This document shows positions 1 through 7,677 of a stretch of DNA of 14,531 bases, piece after piece. Where the stretch lies: NCBI GenBank assembly GCA_903925445.1, contig CAIYFE010000016.1, positions 1 through 14,531 on the forward strand, in the 5' to 3' direction. The DNA is from an uncultured Burkholderiales bacterium. GTDB taxonomy: Bacteria; Pseudomonadota; Gammaproteobacteria; Burkholderiales; Burkholderiaceae_C. The number at the start of each line of letters is the position of its first letter. The stretch's first letter is position 1. The notes beneath the pieces were generated by a model that worked only from the letters and a program-made list of their open reading frames with translations, did not search any database and was not told the origin of the DNA. Made by a program: the position numbers and the translations under genes.

Positions 1-1253
1 GCCATGACCAAGGCATCTTGCGCAATGGAAAATTCCGACCGCTGTGCGGTACGCAGCATGGAGTCATCCTTGTTCATGGGGATGAAACTGCCCTCTAAAT
101 ACAATGGTTGCTCTTTGAAGTAAGGCGTCAATTCTTCTGGCAAAACCCATCGGTCACACACCACAAAATCAAACCAAGGCATTGCCGTTGTGCCGATGTA
201 ACCCAAGTATGTGCCTTGAAGCGGTGCGGGATGTAACGCAAAAATTCCGGGACGTGCGCCCGAACTCAAGCCGTGCAAATCGATCAACACATCAATTTCG
301 TCATGCATAACCACTTGCGCAATTTGTGCTTCGCTGAGTGGGTGCACAAAACGAATGTGGTCGAAAGATTTCTTCAACCGCTCGCGATAAGCTGAGCCAT
401 CTTCAGGACTGAAGTCATAGCCATAAATTTCAAAGCGCTCGCGGTCGTGTGCTTCGATGAAGTCAGCCATCAACAACCCCACTGCATGGGTGCACAAGTC
501 GCCAGAGACATAGCCGATGCGAATTTTTTGATGCCCGTATTGCTTGACTTGGCAAAGTCGCTCTTCTTTGAGCTGCCCGTATGTGCGTGTGACAAAAGAG
601 TGCGCGCACAACAGCTGCATCACCGGATCTTCGCTCAACGACAACATGGCCAAGGGCGAGGTGTACATCAACATGTCGTTCATCGACACCTGCGGTAGTT
701 TTTTATAAACCGGCCATTTGCAGGCCTTTTGTCGAATGTGAACCCAATGCTGAATGGCACCTGCTTGATGCGGATCAACCGCCAAACTCTGCGCCAACGC
801 CTGCTCGGCCAAATCGTATTGCTTGAGTTTTTCATACAAGCGCCCCATGTGGTTGAGCGCCATGGTTTGCAAACCTTTGTCAGGATTGGTTTGCAGCAGA
901 GCTTGCGCCACCACGTTGGACCAATGAGCAAGGGCAACGTCGTTGTGACCTTGGCGCTCTTGCAGCAGGCCTAAGTTGATGCTGGCTTGCGCCATGTGTG
1001 GCCGCAGCTCCAAACACGTGCGATAGGCTTGTTGCGCGTCATCGATGAGGTTGAGTTTTTGCAGCAATGCGCCGAAATTGAACCACGCCAAAAAACGCTG
1101 TTCATCTTGGCTTTGATCGAGCCAATGGCGATACACCTGAACGGCTTCTTGTTCGCGTCCATTGGTTTGCAGCACCTCTGCAAGCTGAATCAACTCCGCC
1201 AAGGACATGGCGGATTCAGGCGGATTGGCATCTTGGCGGGCAGGCGTGCTCAT
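1..1253 (-). CDS. TPR / SPINDLY-type (OGT-like) glycosyltransferase, partial
   Basis: The reading frame is open from the ATG at 1253 to the left edge, so 417 N-terminal residues are visible and the C-terminal UDP-sugar-binding half is missing. Residues about 15-175 are helical and TPR-like (NLGLLQERQGHNDVALAHW near 93-111, MGRLYEKLKQYDLAEQAL near 136-153). The SPINDLY/O-GlcNAc transferase catalytic region follows: KIRIGYVSGDLCTHAVG (243-259) with the conserved His256, DVLIDLHGLSSGARPG (321-336) and HPAPLQGTYLGYIGTTAMP (341-359). The family transfers a sugar, usually from a UDP donor, to Ser/Thr of proteins in the cytoplasm. Bacterial members are often linked to flagellin or other surface-protein glycosylation; the substrate here is inference. 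No Shine-Dalgarno sequence precedes the start, and a second ATG at 1208 is a possible alternative. A family 9 glycosyltransferase lies 175 bp upstream on the same strand, and a sigma-54 promoter match lies in that gap. Confidence 0.88.
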   Translation of the reverse strand, partial: MSTPARQDANPPESAMSLAELIQLAEVLQTNGREQEAVQVYRHWLDQSQDEQRFLAWFNFGALLQKLNLIDDAQQAYRTCLELRPHMAQASINLGLLQERQGHNDVALAHWSNVVAQALLQTNPDKGLQTMALNHMGRLYEKLKQYDLAEQALAQSLAVDPHQAGAIQHWVHIRQKACKWPVYKKLPQVSMNDMLMYTSPLAMLSLSEDPVMQLLCAHSFVTRTYGQLKEERLCQVKQYGHQKIRIGYVSGDLCTHAVGLLMADFIEAHDRERFEIYGYDFSPEDGSAYRERLKKSFDHIRFVHPLSEAQIAQVVMHDEIDVLIDLHGLSSGARPGIFALHPAPLQGTYLGYIGTTAMPWFDFVVCDRWVLPEELTPYFKEQPLYLEGSFIPMNKDDSMLRTAQRSEFSIAQDALVM

Positions 1254-1288
1254 TGGACATTCAAAGTGGTTGCGTCAACACCAAAACG

Positions 1289-1304
1289 AGCACGATTTGT
1301 GCCA
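1289..1304 (-). promoter_or_regulatory. Sigma-54 (RpoN) -24/-12 promoter match
   Basis: Read on the minus strand the site is TGGCACAAATCGTGCT. Against the consensus TGGCACG-N4-TTGCW it matches 10 of 12 informative positions, has the invariant GG and GC at the correct spacing, and is preceded by the preferred T. The predicted transcription start is near 1278, giving a leader of about 25 nt to the ATG at 1253. The same bases contain a short GCAC/GTGC dyad, so a repressor or activator site is an alternative reading. Confidence 0.55.
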
Positions 1305-1353
1305 ATCATTCACTTTTCATGTAGTCGAAAAGAAGTAGATGAAAAGCAAATTC

Positions 1354-1371
1354 AAAGAACCATAGTTCTTT
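1354..1371. promoter_or_regulatory. 18-bp dyad upstream of the sigma-54 site (possible enhancer site or weak terminator)
   Basis: AAAGAAC and GTTCTTT form a perfect 7-bp inverted repeat around CATA. The dyad lies about 76-93 bp upstream of the predicted sigma-54 start, a usual distance for an activator (bEBP) binding site. A run of T follows it on the plus strand, so as RNA it would resemble a weak plus-strand terminator, but no plus-strand gene ends here. On the minus strand the following bases are only moderately T-rich, so it is a poor terminator for the upstream glycosyltransferase gene. Confidence 0.35.
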
Positions 1372-1428
1372 TTTTCGATGCTTTGACGCCAAGCCTAGCG
1401 GCGACCGATGTCGACTTTACGGACAGCG

Positions 1429-2337
1429 TCAGGCGCTCAGACGTGTCTGGCGGATCGCGCCGCGCAGATCTTCTAAGTCGAATAAGTCTTTGCAAGGCGG
1501 TGAAAACGGATCGCCTTTGTAACAAATCACACCGGTGATGGGTGGTTTGAAGTGCGCTTGGCAGCCATAGCAATCGATCTTGGGCGCGATGGCTGTGAAT
1601 TGCGCATGCGCACCTCGCCCCAAAGGCATTCGCAGGGTGTGATGCGCGCTGGTGAACATGCAAATGATGGGGCAGTCGGTGGTCGCGGCAATGTGCAGCG
1701 TGCCCGAGTCAATGCCGACAAAGAGTTTGCTGCCCGCGATCAACTCTTTGAGTTCATGAATGCTCACCTGTCCCAGCAGGTTGATCAGACGCGGGTCGTG
1801 ATCGAAAGCAAATTCCCGCTCCGAGCCCACTTGAACCACTTTGCAAGTTGTCTCTTGCAGCAACACATCGACGATGTTTCGCCACGTCTGCTCAGACAAG
1901 TTGCGGCTTGGCCACGTGTCTTGTCGCATGTGAATGACCACGTAATCCGATTGAATTTTTGTCTGCGCAAGCCAGTTGGCCTTGAGCTTGTCTTGCGGAG
2001 TGCTGAACAGCTGAATGCGTTTGTTTTGAAGCTTCTCGGGGGAGCCAAAGGCATACAAGGCGTACGCATCGGTGATGTGAAGCAAGGGCTGCTTCTCGTA
2101 GGCCAAATCCAAGTTGATGGTCTTGTCGAATGGAAAATTAATTTCTTGGTAGGTTTGCGGCGTGTAGGTTTTGTGCACGTAAGGGTTGTTTGAAAAAACC
2201 TCAGGCTTGAGCGTGAGCACATCAATTTCGCAGTTGCCTTGGTGATCTTTGTAAAGCTGTTCGATGATGGGCGTGGCCAGCAACACATCACCCAAGGCGA
2301 GCTGGCGAATGACCAAAATTTTTGGAGCCAAATTCAT
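1429..2337 (-). CDS. Glycosyltransferase family 9 (heptosyltransferase-like)
   Basis: The 302-residue protein starts KILVIRQLALGDVLLATPII (6-25), the N-terminal Rossmann motif of ADP-heptose:LPS heptosyltransferases (GT9). The C-terminal nucleotide-sugar motif LFVGIDSGTLHIAATTDCP is at 205-223. The family builds the LPS inner core or related surface glycans on the cytoplasmic face of the inner membrane. At 302 residues it is somewhat shorter than typical WaaC/WaaF proteins, and the acceptor and donor cannot be read from the sequence. Four C-terminal cysteines (256, 259, 272, 282) resemble a cysteine cluster seen in many non-core GT9 proteins. No clear Shine-Dalgarno sequence precedes the ATG; the 70-bp gap to rep is AT-rich near the start and has a TAAAAT box at 2384-2389 (minus) as a weak -10 candidate. 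It precedes the SPINDLY-type gene on the same strand, suggesting a shared glycan or glycoprotein pathway. Confidence 0.87.
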   Translation of the reverse strand: MNLAPKILVIRQLALGDVLLATPIIEQLYKDHQGNCEIDVLTLKPEVFSNNPYVHKTYTPQTYQEINFPFDKTINLDLAYEKQPLLHITDAYALYAFGSPEKLQNKRIQLFSTPQDKLKANWLAQTKIQSDYVVIHMRQDTWPSRNLSEQTWRNIVDVLLQETTCKVVQVGSEREFAFDHDPRLINLLGQVSIHELKELIAGSKLFVGIDSGTLHIAATTDCPIICMFTSAHHTLRMPLGRGAHAQFTAIAPKIDCYGCQAHFKPPITGVICYKGDPFSPPCKDLFDLEDLRGAIRQTRLSA

Positions 2338-2407
2338 AAATTAAATGCTTAAAAAAGAGGCGAGTTAAGAAAAACGAAGGCCTATTTTAGAGTTGCCCCC
2401 TGGGGCC

Positions 2408-4495
2408 TCAGTTGTTGGCAGCTTGTTGCGCCGAAGCCGCCAACGCTTTTTGCGCAAATTCTGCCCGCAGCGCTTTGAGTTTTTCGCGCGGGTCTTCTTT
2501 GACGGTGTTTTGATCCAGCGCCATTTCAGCAATGAAGCGGCTGGGCTGGGCGGCGATCAGTTCGCGCCCTTTTTTTCGCCTGCGTGTCCAACTCACGGCC
2601 AAAGTGCGTTGGGCGCGTGTGATGCCCACGTACATGAGGCGTCGTTCTTCTTGCAAGCGAATTTCAAGGCTGTCTTGGGTGTGTTCACTGCCAGGCTCGG
2701 CGTCCATTTTGAAAGGCAGCAAACCTTCGGTCACGCCAATCAACATGACATGCGGCCACTCCAAGCCTTTGGCTGCGTGCAGCGTGGACAGGGTGACCAC
2801 GTTTTGGTCTTTTTCGCGCTCGCTCAAAGTCGACAGCAGCGAGATGGTTTGCGCAACCTCGAGCAAGTTGGATTTTTCGCGCATCGTGGACACACCCGCC
2901 GCATCATCCAATTGGCCGCCACAGCGTTGCGCCATCCAATCGCAAAACTCCATCACGTTGGTCCAACGTGCGGCTGCGATTTTTTCGTTGTCTTCGGACT
3001 CGTAGAGGTGTTTTTCGTAACCGATTTCTTTGAGCCAGTCGTTCAAGAAGGCGCGTCCATCTTCTGCGCCAAGGGTGTGGCGGGCGCGGTATTCCAAGTC
3101 GTTCACGTAGCGACCAAACTCATGCAAGCTGCCCAACGCACGAGCGTTCAAGGCTGAGGGCAGGCTGCTGCTGAACAGCGCTTCAAACAAACTGAGCTTG
3201 TATTGGCTGGCAAACACGCCCAAGCTTTGCAGCGTTTGATGCCCGATTCCGCGTTTGGGCGTGGTCACAGCCCGCAAGAACGCAGGGTCATCGTTGTTGT
3301 TGATCCACAGGCGAAACCAAGCGCACAAATCGCGAATTTCCGCACGATCAAAAAAACTTTGCCCGCCAGAAACTTTGTAGGGAATTTGCGCTTTGCGCAA
3401 CGCTTGCTCCAACACCCGCGCTTGGTGGTTGGCGCGGTAGAGCACAGCAAAATCTTTGAACTCTCGAAACTGCGCCAATGTGGCCGCATCGGTGCCTGCA
3501 CGCAGCGACTGAATGCGCGCCACCATGCGCTCTGCTTCATGTTCTTCGGTGTCGGCGTCAACCACGCGCACGGGCTCGCCTTCGCCCAATTCGCTGAACA
3601 ATGTTTTGGGAAACAGCTTGGGGTTGGGGCCAATCACATGGTTGGCCGCCCGCAAAATGGCGCTGGTTGAACGGTAGTTTTGTTCCAGCTTGATGACTTT
3701 GAGGTTGGGGTAGTCCTGAGGCAGGCGTTTCAAGTTGTCCAAGGTGGCGCCACGCCAGCCGTAAATGGATTGGTCATCGTCGCCCACGGCGGTGAATCGG
3801 CCTTGAGCGCCGACCAGCAATTTGAGTAATTCATATTGGGTGGCGTTGGTGTCTTGGTACTCATCGACCAGCACGTGCCCGAGTTGCTGCTGCCATTTGG
3901 CGCGCACCTCTTCATGGTTTTGCAGCAGTTTCAGGGGCAAGCCAATCAAGTCGTCAAAGTCCACGCTTTGGTAGGCGCTGAGTCGCTCCTCGTATCGCGC
4001 CATGATGCGCGCCAGGGTTCTTTCTTGGTCATCCTTGGCTTGTGCTTCGGCTTGCGCGGCAGTCAGCCCCATGTTTTTCCAAAGACTGATCGTCCATTGC
4101 CATTGGCGCGCTTGTGCGGCATCGGTGGTGCCGCCGGCGTCTTTCAAAATGCTGGTGACGTCTGAGCTGTCCAAGATGCTGAATTGGGCTTTGAGTCCCA
4201 AAGCCGCGCCGTCTTGGCGCAACATGCGAACACCCAGGGCGTGGAAGGTGCAAATCAACACCTCGCCAGCGGCTTTGCCAATCAAGCCTTTGGCGCGTTC
4301 ACGCATTTCAGTGGCGGCCTTGTTGGTGAAGGTGATGGCCGCAATCCGTTTGGGCTCCAGCCCAGCTTGAATCAAGCGCCCAATTTTGTGGGTGATCACA
4401 CGCGTTTTGCCCGAGCCCGCGCCTGCCAAAACCAAGCACGGAGCGTGCAAGAAATTGACAGCTTCTTGTTGAGCGAGGTTCAAACCAGCAGACAT
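2408..4495 (-). CDS. rep: ATP-dependent DNA helicase Rep (UvrD/PcrA superfamily 1)
   Basis: The 695-residue protein is a complete SF1A 3'-5' DNA helicase. The N-terminus LNLAQQEAVNFLHAPCLVLA followed by AGAGSGKT (Walker A, about 24-31) resembles E. coli Rep (673 residues) more than UvrD. Other motifs: ITFTNKAATEM (Ia), VDEYQDTN (Walker B, about 210-217), GDDDQSIYGWRG (motif III, about 238-249), LEQNYRS (IV), TLHAAKGLEW (V) and YVGITRAQ (VI). Rep displaces proteins ahead of replication forks and acts in PriC-dependent replication restart. An in-frame TTG at 4549 would add 18 residues, but family alignment places the start at the ATG at 4495. There is no evident Shine-Dalgarno sequence. The gene is divergent from the AEC permease across 63 bp. 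A short GC-rich dyad (2395-2406) lies right after the stop but lacks a T run, so no convincing terminator is visible. Confidence 0.95.
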   Translation of the reverse strand: MSAGLNLAQQEAVNFLHAPCLVLAGAGSGKTRVITHKIGRLIQAGLEPKRIAAITFTNKAATEMRERAKGLIGKAAGEVLICTFHALGVRMLRQDGAALGLKAQFSILDSSDVTSILKDAGGTTDAAQARQWQWTISLWKNMGLTAAQAEAQAKDDQERTLARIMARYEERLSAYQSVDFDDLIGLPLKLLQNHEEVRAKWQQQLGHVLVDEYQDTNATQYELLKLLVGAQGRFTAVGDDDQSIYGWRGATLDNLKRLPQDYPNLKVIKLEQNYRSTSAILRAANHVIGPNPKLFPKTLFSELGEGEPVRVVDADTEEHEAERMVARIQSLRAGTDAATLAQFREFKDFAVLYRANHQARVLEQALRKAQIPYKVSGGQSFFDRAEIRDLCAWFRLWINNNDDPAFLRAVTTPKRGIGHQTLQSLGVFASQYKLSLFEALFSSSLPSALNARALGSLHEFGRYVNDLEYRARHTLGAEDGRAFLNDWLKEIGYEKHLYESEDNEKIAAARWTNVMEFCDWMAQRCGGQLDDAAGVSTMREKSNLLEVAQTISLLSTLSEREKDQNVVTLSTLHAAKGLEWPHVMLIGVTEGLLPFKMDAEPGSEHTQDSLEIRLQEERRLMYVGITRAQRTLAVSWTRRRKKGRELIAAQPSRFIAEMALDQNTVKEDPREKLKALRAEFAQKALAASAQQAANN

Positions 4496-4558
4496 GCGTG
4501 CGACAGAGTAGGCAAAGCGGGCAATGATAACGGGCGGCGAACGAGGCAAAATACGCGT
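4496..4558. promoter_or_regulatory. Divergent promoter interval between rep and the AEC permease gene
   Basis: This 63-bp gap must carry the start signals of both divergent genes unless promoters lie inside the coding regions. On the minus strand TATCAT (4522-4527) matches the -10 consensus at 5 of 6 positions about 27 bp before the rep ATG, but no -35 hexamer is found at 16-18 bp. On the plus strand GAGG at 4543-4546 is a Shine-Dalgarno candidate 12 bp before the GTG at 4559. The promoter assignment is weak. Confidence 0.3.
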
Positions 4559-5527
4559 GTGCTTAATATTCTTTTAGTGACTTTTCCGTTTTTCGCCTTG
4601 GTTTTGGCAGGTTTTGTGGCCGCGCATCGGCGCATGTTGCCGCTGGACGCGATTCCTGGGCTCAACGGGTTCGTCCTGTTTTTTGCGTTGCCTTGCATGT
4701 TGTACCGATTCGGCGCGAGCACGCCGATTGTTCAGCTGCTGGATGTCAATCTGTTTTTCGCTTACTTGTTGTGCGCCTTGCTGATGGTGGGCTTTGTCGT
4801 TGCCACCAGTTTGAATGCACGGATTCGTTGGAACGATGCCTCATTTGGCGCGTTGGTGGGTGCATTTCCCAACACCGGCTTCATGGGCGTGCCTTTGTTG
4901 GTGGCGCTGTTGGGCAGCGCCGCCGCGGGCTCCGCGATTGTGACGATCGTGGTGGACATGGTCATCACCACTTCGTTGTGCATTGCGTTGTCCCGCTTGG
5001 ATGGCGCGGACGAGCATGGCGCCAGCCGAGCGGTGAAAAATGCTTTGAAAGGTGTTTTGACCAATCCCATGCCTTGGGCGATCAGTTTGGGGGCGCTGTC
5101 TTCGGCAACGGGTTACGAACTGATCGGGCCTTTTGCGAAAACGTTGGGGTTGTTGGCCGATGCAGCTTCACCCGTGGCTTTGTTTACCATCGGCGCGGTG
5201 TTGGCGCGGTCGCAAATCCGCGTCAAAGAAAGCGGCCATTCACCGATTTTGTGGCGCGATTACTTGCCCGTGGCGCTGTTCAAACTGGTGCTGCATCCGA
5301 TTTTGGTGCTGCTGGTGTTGACGACGGCGGTGCAGTTGGGATTTGCGATGGAGCGCTTCAGCATCATGGTGGTGGTGCTGGTGGCTGCTTTGCCCAGCGC
5401 CAGCAATGTGGCTTTGCTGTCTGAGCGTTTTGCGGCCGACACGGGACGCATTGCGCTCATTATTTTGGTGACCACCGCGGCTGCGTTTTTCACCTTCTCA
5501 GGCGCCGTCGCTTTGCTGCACGGTTGA
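4559..5527 (+). CDS. AEC (auxin efflux carrier) family permease
   Basis: The protein of 322 residues is almost entirely hydrophobic with about ten membrane segments, as in the AEC family of bile/arsenite/riboflavin-type transporters. Family features are the N-terminal ILLVTFPFFALVLAGFVAAHRR, the half-repeat motif GAFPNTGFMGVPLL (about 104-117) with its conserved Asn-Thr-Gly-Phe, and near the C-terminus ALPSASNVALLSERF. Distant members export small carboxylates or amphiphilic metabolites; the substrate cannot be assigned here. The frame continues open upstream, but that stretch is antisense to rep; the GTG at 4559 gives the usual N-terminus and has GAGG 12 bp upstream. It is divergent from rep and convergent with priA, ending 10 bp from the priA stop. 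It appears to be a single-gene transcription unit. Confidence 0.88.
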   Translation: MLNILLVTFPFFALVLAGFVAAHRRMLPLDAIPGLNGFVLFFALPCMLYRFGASTPIVQLLDVNLFFAYLLCALLMVGFVVATSLNARIRWNDASFGALVGAFPNTGFMGVPLLVALLGSAAAGSAIVTIVVDMVITTSLCIALSRLDGADEHGASRAVKNALKGVLTNPMPWAISLGALSSATGYELIGPFAKTLGLLADAASPVALFTIGAVLARSQIRVKESGHSPILWRDYLPVALFKLVLHPILVLLVLTTAVQLGFAMERFSIMVVVLVAALPSASNVALLSERFAADTGRIALIILVTTAAAFFTFSGAVALLHG

Positions 5528-5537
5528 GGTGCTTGCA

Positions 5538-7625
5538 TCAAATCGCCAGTGGATCCACATCTATTGCCCAGCGAATGACTTGTTTGTGCTGAGCGCGCAT
5601 GGTGTGCAGCTGCGCTTGCCACTGGCTTAAAAATTGTTGCAAGGCTTTGCGTGACAAACATTCCACCAGCATTTGCGCACGCTCAACATTGGCCACCCGT
5701 TGGATGGTCATCGGCACGGCGGGGTACACATCGACTTGCAATTGCACCGCCAACGCATCGGCAAGCTCGCGGGCAGCGTTCAAAAAATCTTGCGCAGCGC
5801 TTTGGGTTTTGGCGTCTGCGCGAACCAAGGCTTGGAAGCTAAAGGGCGGCAGGTTGGCTTCGCGCCGCTCTTGCAGCTGCTGCTCAGCAAAGCGCGCAAA
5901 GTCGTGCTGCTTGAGCGCTTCAAACAGCGCATGTTGTGGATGAAAGGTTTGCACCCACATTTCGCAAGGCGAGGTTTGGCTCAGGTTGGCATCGCGTCCG
6001 GCACGCCCTGCGGCTTGCATGAGCAAGCTGAACAAGCGCTCAGGGGCGCGAAAGTCGCTTGAAAACAAAGCGCCATCGGGGTCCAGCGCGGCCACCAAGC
6101 TCACGCGCCTGAAGTCATGGCCTTTGGCAATCATTTGGGTGCCCACCAAAATATCGACTTCGCCGGCATGCATGTCGGCCAGTTGACGATCCAGCTCGCC
6201 TTTGAGCCGGGTGCTGTCGGCGTCGATGCGGGCAATGCGCACCGCTTGACCTTCGGGGCGTTTGAAGTCACCCAGCAACTCGGCCAAGTGTTCTTCCAGT
6301 TGCTCGGTGCCGCGTCCCAGCGGCGAGATGTCTAAGTTGCCGCAACTCGGACAAGCCCTTGGGACGGCTTGAGCAAATCCGCAATGGTGGCAGCGCAGAC
6401 TGCGATCGATTTTGTGAAACACGCGGTAGGCGCTGCAATGCGGGCATTCGCTTTTCCAGCCGCAATCTTTGCAATGCAAGACCGGAGCGTAGCCACGCCG
6501 ATTGAGCAAGACCAGCACCTGCTCCCCGCGCTGCACGCGCTCGCGCATGGCCTGGAGCAAGGGCTCTGAAAAAATGGTGTGGCGCGGTTGGTGGTTCATG
6601 TCCACACGGCGCACCGCAGGCAAGGCGCCATCGCCAATGCGTGACGGCATGAGCAGCCGCACATACCGCCCCGCACCCTCTTCTTGTGTCGCGGCACGGC
6701 TGTGATGCCAACTCTCCAAAGAGGGGGTGGCCGAGCCCAAGATCACTTGCACGTGTTCAAGGTGCCCGCGGTAAATGGCCAAGTCGCGCGCCGAGTAGCG
6801 TGCCCCTTCTTGTTGCTTGTAGCTGGGGTCGTGCTCCTCATCGACCACGATCAGTTTCAAATGTGGCATCGATGCAAACACCGCCATGCGCGTGCCCAAG
6901 ACAATGCGCGCCCGACCCGTGTGCGCTGCCAACCAATGGTTCATGCGCTGCGCAGGCGTGAGGCCGCTGTGCATCGTCACCAAACAGGCGTCACCCCACA
7001 ACGGCGCAAAGCGTGCTTTAAATCGCGCCTCCAGCTGAGGGGTCAAGTTGATCTCCGGCACCATCACCAAGATTTGCGCTTGCTTGTCTTGTTCGAGCAC
7101 GGCTTGAGCGGCTCTCAAATACACCTCGGTTTTGCCGCTGCCCGTGTTGCCAAACAACAAAAACGGGCCGCGCTGCGTTTGAATTTGCGTCAACACCTCG
7201 CTTTGCTCGGGCGTCAGTTGCGGCAAGTTGACCGTCGAGGCCGTGTGATTCGCTGTTGGGGTTGGGCGCTTGAGTTTGCGCTCCCACTGCGCAGAGGTGA
7301 GCGCCCGCAATTGATTGGGCAGCGCGGCCAACGCCACCTCGCCAACGCTGCGCTGGTAATAGCGCGCAGCAAATTCAACCAAGTGCATCCAAGGCGCTGA
7401 CAACGGGGCAACATGACCCAATACGCCCGTGATGGCGCGCAATTTCAGGTCTGTTTGAGGGGCTGCATCGTTCGACGACCAAGTGATGCCCAGCGTCTCT
7501 CGCTTGCCCAAGGGCACGCGCACCAAAGTGCCCGCAGCAAGCACTTCGTTGTGCGTGTAAGTGAGCGCCTCCCCAATCCCGCTGTGAGCGGGTGTGTGAA
7601 CCATGATCGATAGCTGATGCGACAT
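5538..7625 (-). CDS. priA: Primosomal protein N' (replication restart helicase PriA)
   Basis: The 695-residue protein has the full PriA layout. Residues 1-105 are the 3'-end-binding domain (VRVPLGKRETLGI at 35-47). Walker A is GNTGSGKTEVYL (159-170), motif II is VVDEEHD (260-266) and motif III is LGSATPS (296-302). A zinc-binding insertion contains all eight expected cysteines: 385, 388, 394, 397, 412, 415, 425 and 428. Motif V is GTQMIAKGHDF (495-505) and motif VI is QAAGRAGR (537-544). PriA binds stalled forks and D-loops and reloads the replicative helicase. The ATG at 7625 lacks a clear Shine-Dalgarno sequence; Met8 (7604) is a possible alternative start. Its 3' end is 10 bp from that of the AEC gene, leaving no room for a separate terminator. 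Upstream lies the 340-bp gap before hemE, which presumably holds its promoter. Confidence 0.97.
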   Translation of the reverse strand: MSHQLSIMVHTPAHSGIGEALTYTHNEVLAAGTLVRVPLGKRETLGITWSSNDAAPQTDLKLRAITGVLGHVAPLSAPWMHLVEFAARYYQRSVGEVALAALPNQLRALTSAQWERKLKRPTPTANHTASTVNLPQLTPEQSEVLTQIQTQRGPFLLFGNTGSGKTEVYLRAAQAVLEQDKQAQILVMVPEINLTPQLEARFKARFAPLWGDACLVTMHSGLTPAQRMNHWLAAHTGRARIVLGTRMAVFASMPHLKLIVVDEEHDPSYKQQEGARYSARDLAIYRGHLEHVQVILGSATPSLESWHHSRAATQEEGAGRYVRLLMPSRIGDGALPAVRRVDMNHQPRHTIFSEPLLQAMRERVQRGEQVLVLLNRRGYAPVLHCKDCGWKSECPHCSAYRVFHKIDRSLRCHHCGFAQAVPRACPSCGNLDISPLGRGTEQLEEHLAELLGDFKRPEGQAVRIARIDADSTRLKGELDRQLADMHAGEVDILVGTQMIAKGHDFRRVSLVAALDPDGALFSSDFRAPERLFSLLMQAAGRAGRDANLSQTSPCEMWVQTFHPQHALFEALKQHDFARFAEQQLQERREANLPPFSFQALVRADAKTQSAAQDFLNAARELADALAVQLQVDVYPAVPMTIQRVANVERAQMLVECLSRKALQQFLSQWQAQLHTMRAQHKQVIRWAIDVDPLAI

Positions 7626-7638
7626 GTCAAGGGGTAGG

Positions 7639-7668
7639 TTGAGAGCTTTTTGTGAGGCTGTTTATCAA
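7639..7668 (+). promoter_or_regulatory. Candidate sigma-70 promoter pointing into the inverted-repeat block
   Basis: TTGAGA at 7639-7644 matches the -35 consensus at 5 of 6 positions. After an 18-bp spacer, TATCAA at 7663-7668 matches the -10 consensus at 4 of 6. The expected transcription start is near 7675, within a few bases of the left arm of the inverted repeat at 7678. There is no coding gene downstream on this strand before 11725, so a transcript would be noncoding or antisense. Confidence 0.3.
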
Positions 7669-7677
7669 AAAAACTTC

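Noticed and set aside
987..1538. Plus-strand open frame of 183 codons
   Set aside because: It is antisense to the SPINDLY-type gene and runs across the regulatory gap; no domain.
1552..2193. Plus-strand open frame of 213 codons
   Set aside because: It is the antisense shadow of the family 9 glycosyltransferase gene, which has clear family motifs.
2395..2406. GCCC/GGGC dyad as a rep terminator
   Set aside because: Only 4 bp of stem with a 4-base loop, and no T run on the minus strand.
4184..4558. Upstream extension of the AEC permease frame
   Set aside because: It is antisense to rep, is not hydrophobic and is absent from the family; the GTG at 4559 gives the expected N-terminus.
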